Shown in pieces: positions 52,355-60,000 of a stretch of DNA of 60,000 nucleotides. A program made the position numbers and the translations under genes. The DNA is taken from NCBI GenBank assembly GCA_914767715.1, contig OU612066.1, positions 999,001-1,059,000 of the forward strand, read 5' to 3'. How positions within the stretch are numbered: position 1 is the stretch's first letter; each line of letters begins with the position of its first letter. The notes under the pieces are model-generated. The model searched no databases. It was given only the letters and a program-made list of their open reading frames with translations, and had not been told where the DNA came from. Source of the DNA: Membranipora membranacea (lineage: Eukaryota; Bryozoa; Gymnolaemata; Cheilostomatida; Membraniporidae).

Positions 52355-55300
52355 GCAAAAAGGATTTTAAAGATTGAAATTCTTGAATATTTTGGAGTTT
52401 GCCCTCCTTGATTCAGAGGCCCCCTCCTGATCTGCGAGTAGTAGAGCAAGGTCAAGACTAGTGGCAATAAATTTCCTGAAGTGTTGTATGTGGTCCAGAT
52501 TGCTAACCAACAACATATATATTGAGGTGCAAAGGTCATTTACCTTCCTTCATTTGCTTTGCCTCTGATCAAGTGACAGTGGAACTCAGAATACTGAAAA
52601 CCCTCCTGAAAATAACAAGTCCTATTTGTGCAACCTCTGGGCTATTATTGCTCATTACTGATGGTCTAGGAATCTGCTGCTGCCCAATGTCTCAGTATTG
52701 AATCCCAAAAGTTTGGACACAATAGAAGAAGAAGTGCTGCGGTTTTATCCTCCCTGGTTAAGGAAGATCACACACATACTAATGACTCAAGTTGTCCTCT
52801 CATTATGGTTGAGAAGACAACTTTATAAGTCACTGAACAAGTCATATCAGTGTCCAAGGTCCAAATTACCTCCCTGTTATATTTCCTATTCCCTCGCAGT
52901 TGATGGTATTACAGCGTTAGTCAGATTCTTTCATATCCAAGTCCAAAAAAGTCTGCGGCCAAAACAACTTCTTTCAAATTCAGCAGTCTGTATGGCATGA
53001 ACAGACTAAAGTGTCAACATATCAATTACACAATTTCTGGATCATCTTTGCACATGGCCTAGACTTAAGTTGGCGAAGAGGAAAGCCCAAAATACAAAAA
53101 AATAGTGGGTAAACAGAAATCCTGTGTAGAACAACAACTGGCAGAATTTAGCCTGTCATCCAGCCTCCTCATTTTGTAAGATTTTCCTGAGCAGTGTATC
53201 AAACAAACTGGCATAGATTGGCACATACAGCCACAAGCACTTGCAACACAGATAAAAATAATTTCAGTATCAGTCATTATAAACAGTGTCCCATCCTGAA
53301 GAAGTATCTATACAGGGGAGTACGGCTGGAAGACAAGTTATTTACACACTTCAAACAATACTATATTTGAAAAAAACGATCAAAGTTTTCTGTTCAATTT
53401 CATTTACAGTATTTACATCAGTGATTGCGGGACAGAATTTCTCCCAAATCCGTTGCTTACATCCAGAAATTACCATGTATGCTGTGAATTATCTTCCCTT
53501 TTGGTAGGGGTTGACAACTATGGATAGAACTTCAAATTACTGATGCCTTTTCGATATTACACCTTTGCATATATTTGAAATAATGTGTAGGATGACACAC
53601 AACTTGTATTTAGCATGTGTGCAAGGACACTCACCCCTCTGATCTAATGAAACTCAATAACGTAGTATCTTGTAAATTAGTACTCCTATCCAATTTATGT
53701 TGATAACATCTGTCTAGCACATTGTTCAGGTTATAAGCTCCAGTTGAATTATGTTACCCTATCAAGAAGGGAAAAAATATTACATAATGTTTATTTCTGG
53801 TAATGATGACAAACAACAACACTATAGGCTAGCTCATGTGGAGTTAAGCTGTGATGTCATCAATATTTATTGCAGAAGCCTTTTTTGGATTGGTACATTG
53901 AAGAAGCTTTGCCAATCTCTTCAATTAAAACAACCTGGCTTGGTTCCCGCTATAAACTCATGTCATCATTATATAGCTTGATGCTGTTTTGAATTAAATA
54001 AATTCGGTGTGAGTGGAAGGTCTTAATTATGACAACTAATAACCACAAGTTTGTCAGCTTATCGCTTTTCAATAAGTGAAAGTTTTAACTAGTCAGAGCC
54101 GTATAATAGTCTACCAATCCATCGCCTTGTGCTTGCTGTTGTGGACATCCTAAATGTGTTGTTATTGCAGGGTAAGGAATATAGTAGTTTAAGCGCTCAG
54201 ACGGCTCCAATTGTGTTAGGCATAACATTATCATGAGTGATTGATAGAGTAATGCCACTTACTTGCATATCAGCTGTCTGAGAACTTAGACTACGAATAT
54301 GGAAACTCAGGGTTATTGTTCTGTGTTGATATCAATTTTCCTGTCAAATTAATCAAAATTCTGGCATGTTGACATGTTGATATTTTAATCAAAGTTGCAG
54401 TTCATCAGGATATTTAACTGGTTTTTTGTTGTTGCTATCAGTTATATATTGGCTCCAAATCAGCATCAACCACAAACCTGCTACGATCATCATAAACACA
54501 TATTGTTGTGTATCTATTTTAGTATATTTATATCAATGCTACTCCTCCTTCTGTACATTAAATCGTTGCTTGCGTCGTTGACAGCTACTTTTATCTCTAT
54601 GTTGGTGAGCTGTTCTATTAGTGACAATGCCTACATCATCGGAAGAGCATGACAAAGCTAAAATGTGGACTAATATGGATACAGAAAAAGGAGGAAAATG
54701 GAATCGCTTCTCTCGATTTAAGTGAGTGTTGTTATGACTGCTATTTAAGATTGATGTCAGCGATGCTTCTCTTGACATAAAATTATTAGTATTTGTGTTT
54801 CACTTTGAGATAAAAAGGGGTGAAGGGGAGAACAGAAGCTTCCTCTCATCGCAATGTTCAATGTGAAACACAGCTGATGGTCAAGCAGGTGACACTGTTT
54901 CGGTTAGATACAAAATATTGCTGTAATCTGCACGGTCAGCATTTTTCCACAGTACTTATGCTGTCAAGGGGGACAGTAAGCTTCCACCATCTTATCACAT
55001 TTGTGATACAAATTTTCTAAGTAGACAGGCACCAATACTGCACATTTTTAAGTGATTGTGACAGTTATGATACCTCCTGTTTCCTGGAGTCAAAATTCAA
55101 CAGCTGATAAAATGACCGTTGTTATTTGATTTTCATTCAATAACTCCCTGGCTCCTGTTTAGCGCAGGACTTTTGGCACGACGTTATCTGCTTCAATTGG
55201 TCAGGATCAGCTGATCATCAAATACTCACGGGCATTTAAATATTCATGCCTGTGCCTGGATTTTCAATCATTACAATCCTTGGCACAGTATTAGAATTTT

Positions 55301-56815
55301 AAGAACACTGATGCTAAAATTGAACCAGTGAAGAGTGATCTAGTACTATACCAACATTTTCAGTATGTAAATAGGCTTCCAAGCATTGAGCACTAGTTAC
55401 AAACACAAATATAGTCATGGAGAAGGGAAGCCAACCCTAAGACAAGCCGTGAGTTTCAAATAACTGTTCTCAAACCTGTCAGTAGTGAACAAACGTCGGA
55501 TTTTGCTTCGGAAATTCAGTCGTGCATATCAGCGTTGCAAAAAAATCTAATGGCAACCCGCCCCCATCCCCTATCTTTTATTAGAACTTAGAAATTTGAC
55601 TTATCCAAATGAATGACGATTCCAGATAGCCTGTTCTGCAATCTCACTGAGCTCTGAGCACCAAGCAACTAATCACATCGCTGCAAGCCAATGTAAAAAT
55701 CAATAGAAGAAAGATATCAACTGAACCCATATCAGTTTTTGCAGTCATAATTATTTTCAGTTGCTCACTTTTTTGTGTGACCTAATGTAATTATGTAAGT
55801 ACAACTTTGCCACTGCGATCAGAACTGTACCAGTAACAATATTTTAAACACAATCAAGACATTTTGCCCTGAAAGGAATTGTATATTTAGCCACTTTAGG
55901 CCTGGCTTGCCACAGGTCTTAAATTGCAGCAGCGTTTTCCACCTGTGTTCAATAGAACTGCATTGTGGGACATTCTCAATCATTCATTTCCAATCACTGA
56001 AACAGGCGACAACCGCTTCATATTACTAGGTATCTTGACCTATTTCTATCGAAATTATATGATATGAAATTGAAAGGGCGAAAGGACAAATATTCTCAGC
56101 AACTTCTCACTGTTATGGACAATTAATTTGAACGCTACCCCAGCAGCGCAGTCAACATATTATCAATCCCTTCAGCCAAAATTCCACAGCTGATTTAATA
56201 GTTATTGTCAAATATTTAATTTCTAGCTAGCAGCTAGCACTTGCGATGGTGTGCCAATATTCCCCAGAATCAGCTGATTGTGAAATAAAACACTCAATTG
56301 TGACAGCACCATTTATTTTGATCCTGTGGCATGTCCTGCACGGTTTGTGTCAGGCTGTGATACAATAAGACAACGACAAATACATTGTCATTCAATTCTA
56401 ATAAATACTTATAATTCATTATCTCATTGATCACATCCAAATTACATATCCAGTCAAAACTGTCAAAATATCTTATGAAAGCTGAATTCTCAAAATATAT
56501 CTGTTGGACTGGCAACAAAAAACTATCAAATCGTGTTGCAGGCATCTAGTGTGTGCAAATGGTAATCCGGTTGGTTACGCAGTCAATGAACACATGAGTT
56601 TCCATTTAAAAATTATTCATATCTGCTCGAAAAAAAAACAAAAACATCATCATTTCATAGATCATGTTTTTGCCTGACACTGATTATTTTACCAGTCGGA
56701 GGGGAGGGGGAGTGACAAGGGTAACATGTAACATCACAGGTCATGTTAATCAAGATTAGTGGTCCAAAAATAAACAAGTATTGCAAAAACTATAGGAGTA
56801 TTTTGCCACCGCTAC
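52355..56815. other. Long intergenic stretch
   Basis: A 100-codon plus-strand frame (52,698-53,000) and other short frames show no recognisable domain. No convincing exon or repeat was found. Confidence 0.35.
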
Positions 56816-56821
56816 AATACT

Positions 56822-56912
56822 ATACTATGCCATGCCATGCCATGCCATGCTATGCTATACCGATACTATGCTATGCTATACCGATACTATGCTATACCGA
56901 TACTATACCTAG
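56822..56912. repeat. Short tandem repeats CATGC then ~20-bp ATACTATGCTATACCG units
   Basis: Four to five CCATG pentamers followed by three to four longer units. Confidence 0.85.
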
Positions 56913-57189
56913 ATCACGCATGATCCAATTTGCCTGATTTTAGGGTTATGACCTGCCGCCAGCTCACCAGTAAATGGGATGACCGAACTGTGGGTGAATT
57001 GTATCAGACATGATCTATCGCTGCTATCCACCATTCATTTACTGTTTGTATCAGCCATCAAGCGTGAGGGCTTGAGTTCTACTCATCTTTATTTTCCTTA
57101 GACCGTATCGTAGAAACTACAACATTACGTTTTTGCAATAATAACAAAATATCAGTGCAGAGCAATTAAAAGTCAAAATATCGTGATCA

Positions 57190-57430
57190 ATGCAAATACA
57201 TAACAATGCAGAACTTAAGCTGAGGCCACATGATTGTGCAAATTTCCACTAATTCTTGCAAATTAAGTTTCGTACGAATATTAGCCTGCCACACATGATT
57301 GTCATTTCCCAAATTCGTACTAATGATTTATGGGTGTAATCCTACTGTAATCCTCCTCAGCCAATCTAAACCATAGGCCTACAGTGATAAATAAAAAATT
57401 AAACCAAGGAAAAGCTGTTAATGTTTATGG
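57190..57430 (-). mobile_element. Inverted copy of the internal part of the hAT element
   Basis: It aligns in reverse with 28,780-28,990 (for example GGCTGAGGAGGATTACAGTA on the minus strand). Its ends are undefined. It may continue into an open frame at 57,689-57,430 of unknown nature. Confidence 0.65.
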
Positions 57431-57699
57431 AGTTGAGGTACCGCAAGAAAATGTACCTTGTTGCCCGATCATCGCCTGGGCTGAGTCTAGTTTAGCCACG
57501 GAGCGTTGTAGAATAATATGCCATTCTCCAGTGATGCCTGAAAGTTGTACGGAAACATTTAGAGATATTTGCAGCGGCAGAGATACAGGCATGGAGATAA
57601 TGTAGCTCAAGTAGCGTGACGGCAGCAGTGTTGAGCATCTCAAACGATTGACGATCTATCGCATTACTAGCACAAGAAAAATATTCCATGAATTAATGA

Positions 57700-58285
57700 T
57701 CCTTTCAAGTAGCAGTAATTTATCCAAAACAAGTCGCTGTGCTTATGGAAAATATTATTATGAAAATATGCAGCAAGAAAATAATATAACATACCTTTAA
57801 AAAAGACAGAAAGGCTCAAAGAGCCGTTGCACAGTCGAGTTAAGTAATAAAATTCTCGATTACATCAGCATGCTGCTCCTGTGATCATCCCAACTAGACT
57901 GATCACAGTATCTAAGCTAAGCTATAGCATGAGTCAATACTAAACAGTGAACAAAAGAATAAACAATGGTAAACAGTAATTTAGCACAATTCAAACAATA
58001 GATGCTATCGCTCACCACATTGGCAAGCCAACGGACACACTGTTGGTTCACCTTTATGGTTGGGCCAGCCAGCTGTTGTCTCTTCTCACATTGAGGTTTT
58101 GAAGCTAATTTGATAGCTGAATATGAAAAGCTGCAGCAAAGGGGATTGATCTACAAAAAGTTCTACCAATTTTGTTTTCATGAGGAATTGCCCCTTTTCT
58201 ACCCTAGAATAAGGGAAAGCTGAAAAAGTATCCGTTTAATTAGTAAATATATTTCTAAGGTTAATGTCAGTGACTTTTTTCTTGC
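57700..58285. other. Region upstream of the C4-like gene
   Basis: The first exon of the C4-like gene should lie here or further left, because the 58,288 exon starts in phase 2. It was not identified. Confidence 0.4.
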
Positions 58286-58287
58286 AG

Positions 58288-58423
58288 CTGCTGCGGAGAC
58301 TGTTATTCCGTGGTTCCCATAACTCTAAGCCTGATAGCCTTGTTTCTGGTCATTGGCACAATATTTGGGGTGGGTGTACGTTGGCACCAGATGACAGAGG
58401 AACTAAATCTGCTGAAAAAAGAG
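58288..58423 (+). CDS. Membrane-anchored C4-like collagen gene, transmembrane exon
   Basis: After a TTTTTTCTTGCAG acceptor it encodes CCGDCYSVVPITLSLIALF then LVIGTIFGVGVRWHQM and EELNLLKKE, ending at GAG|GTAAGA (phase 0). A single hydrophobic helix near the N-terminus, followed by a charged helix and later the C4 domain, indicates a type II membrane protein. The partial duplicate at 3.5 kb lacks this helix. Confidence 0.75.
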
Positions 58424-58695
58424 GTAAGACCAAATAATTCCAGTAGATATTGTACTAAACCTGGTCGTGGGATCTCTATAGTAGATAAAAAACATGACAA
58501 GCTATTTTTCGGTCGATGACTGCAGGTTTTCTTGAAATACTTAGACAGAAGAGCATTGCAAACTTGTAATTAACATTCCATCATAAATGATTATCCAAAT
58601 CAAATAGGCAAGACAATTGTAAGCTAACGCAAATTTAGCAAACAATTCTTGGTGAATAAAGACAAATATCAATGTTTTTCTGTTTATTACCATAG

Positions 58696-58831
58696 GTAAA
58701 TATGTCACGTACATCCAATACAGCCATGGCATCACAGCAGAAAGCGACCAGTGACAAGGCAGCAACTGGGGTTGTCTACATTAGATGGGGTAAAAAGTCC
58801 TGCCCTGATGACAACGAGCTGGTATATTCAG
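58696..58831 (+). CDS. Membrane-anchored C4-like collagen gene, stalk and start of C4 domain
   Basis: It encodes VNMSRTSNTAMASQQK, then TGVVYIRWGKKSCPDDNE and LVYSG, matching the C4 family start GvvYiRWG.tsCP...elvYsG. Phase 0 to 1. No Gly-X-Y collagen repeat is seen between the membrane helix and this domain. Confidence 0.8.
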
Positions 58832-59447
58832 GTATGTTCAAATCAAATCTCTTTGGTACATTCGCATGTATTCAGAGTTGCTTCCCCTCCACTGGTCATA
58901 CATATGGTGTGACCAGTGAAAGGGGAGTAACTAGTACGCAGGCAAACAGGAACGAAATTGTTCGAGTAGGAATTATAGATATCATGAAATTACTCGCTAG
59001 TATTTATCAATTGAACACAAGAGGGAAGGGGGAGTTTGTCTCTCATTGCTTATGAAATATAACTCTGATGGATAGTGAGTGAACTAATCCTAGAGTACCA
59101 TCAGCATGAATTTGGTGTGAGGACCAGAGGTCAAATTAATTATTATAAGGCGGGCGTATACTTCTACTATTGACTCTATCAATCTGAGACAAGCATTTTA
59201 ATAGTATAGTGACCATGTCCTATAGTAAACGAATATAAAAAATAAATATTTGATCAAACCTTGCTGAAGAAGATGTTCCTTTCAGGGATATTGCTTTCAG
59301 CCACTTAGGTTGCCAATTAAATTGCGTCATTGAAAGTCAATTAAAATTTGTGCTACCATCATCTATTCTAATTGACTAATTCATTTACATTACCAAGTGA
59401 TGTATCCTAAGGTCAAACACAAATGGTCTTTTTTCATTTTTCTGCAG

Positions 59448-59572
59448 GTTTTGGAGCTGGTTCTTTCAGTGAGAACAGTCACAGTGGTGGAGGGGCTGAG
59501 TATATTTGCATGCCCCCTAATCCAGAATATAACAAGTTTGACACAAGTAACGACAGCCTAGCCTTTTCGTGG
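59448..59572 (+). CDS. Membrane-anchored C4-like collagen gene, middle of C4 domain
   Basis: It encodes GFGAGSFSENSHSGGGAEY then ICMPPNPEYNKFDTS, matching the G...GGaa.yLCmPp.PeY segment. It ends at TGG|GTAAGT, phase 0. The gene continues past the window. Confidence 0.8.
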
Positions 59573-60000
59573 GTAAGTCAATATTCCAATTCCAATTCAG
59601 AAAGGTTAGGAAATCCGGCCGGGAAGGTAAAACGATAAAAGATCAAAAATCTCCTTGGTCCATTAAAAATCCTTGTGCTGTTTAGTAAAAAACAAAAGAT
59701 TTGGCTTCCCCTAAAGAGGGACGAGAGATGCCCTAAATCCACATACAGAGAATGTGATGCATCCTAGAGGTGAGGCCATAGAAGGCCTCCTGAACGCTGG
59801 TGTGCAGCGAGCTGCCAAAACTGAGTGCAACTAATTGGTCATTTGCAATGACGCTTTGATCTTAGACAGCAGCCGAGAAGTAGTTAAAAAACCTCTTATC
59901 ATATTCAATATAGTAAGACAACTTCCTATTGCCCCAGTACATTTCATGTTATTGTCTAATTGTTATGAGTTTGTTAATGTCAAAAGTAACCACCCAGGTG

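Noticed and set aside
52698-53000. 100-codon plus-strand ORF
   Set aside because: No recognisable motif; length is compatible with chance.
1-60000. CRISPR arrays, operons, phage or bacterial elements
   Set aside because: The window is eukaryotic; tandem repeats lack CRISPR-like unique spacers.

Overview
This window is genomic DNA from an invertebrate animal, not a prokaryote or a virus. Evidence: AT-rich sequence, short exon-sized open stretches bounded by GT-AG splice sites, no long ORFs or operons, tRNA-derived SINEs, a non-LTR retrotransposon, many MITE-like elements, and animal extracellular domains (CUB, Sushi/CCP, FN3-like sandwiches, short-chain collagen C4-type C-terminal domains). 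The C4/spongin-type domain is abundant in sponges but also occurs in cnidarians, molluscs and lancelets. A sponge is therefore a guess.

Main gene: the minus strand from 46,714 to 32,767 carries 13 exons that I could join by hand in one reading frame, with compatible intron phases at every junction. The predicted product is 615 residues: signal peptide, four FN3-like domains, one Sushi domain, one transmembrane helix and a basic cytoplasmic tail of about 78 residues. Its introns hold a long minisatellite, several SINEs and nested inverted-repeat transposons.

Relatives of this gene are scattered in both orientations. Promoter plus signal-peptide exons occur at 6.0-6.36 kb (+), 18.89-19.69 kb (-) and 46.65-47.02 kb (-). 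Domain-exon copies occur at 7.9-8.45 kb (-) and 16.4-18.2 kb (+). A second transmembrane exon is at 14.5 kb (+), possibly followed by a tail with repeated YGNV motifs. A second basic-tail exon is at 50.08 kb (-). Several copies carry stops or deletions. The region looks like a receptor family that expanded by duplication and inversion and has partly decayed.

Second gene family: membrane-anchored short-chain collagen C4-like proteins. One gene starts near the right end (58.29-59.57 kb, +) and runs off the window. A second lies at 27.33-24.4 kb (-), with a Harbinger-type MITE inserted exactly at one splice donor. A broken copy is at 3.5-4.1 kb (+). A split CUB exon pair at 1.56-2.64 kb (+) is also damaged.

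Layout: 0-1.6 kb, LINE split by a SINE; 1.6-2.6, CUB relic; 3.5-4.1, C4 relic; 6-18.9, receptor-family pieces with one MITE; 20.9-23.5, minisatellites and a foldback element; 24.4-27.3, C4-like gene; 28.2-29.3, hAT element; 29.6-30.1, decayed coding relic; 32.6-47.0, the FN3-Sushi receptor gene; 47-57.7, mostly non-coding with a hAT element, MITEs and a tail-exon copy; 58.3-60, C4-like gene. All exon joins are manual inferences without transcript support.
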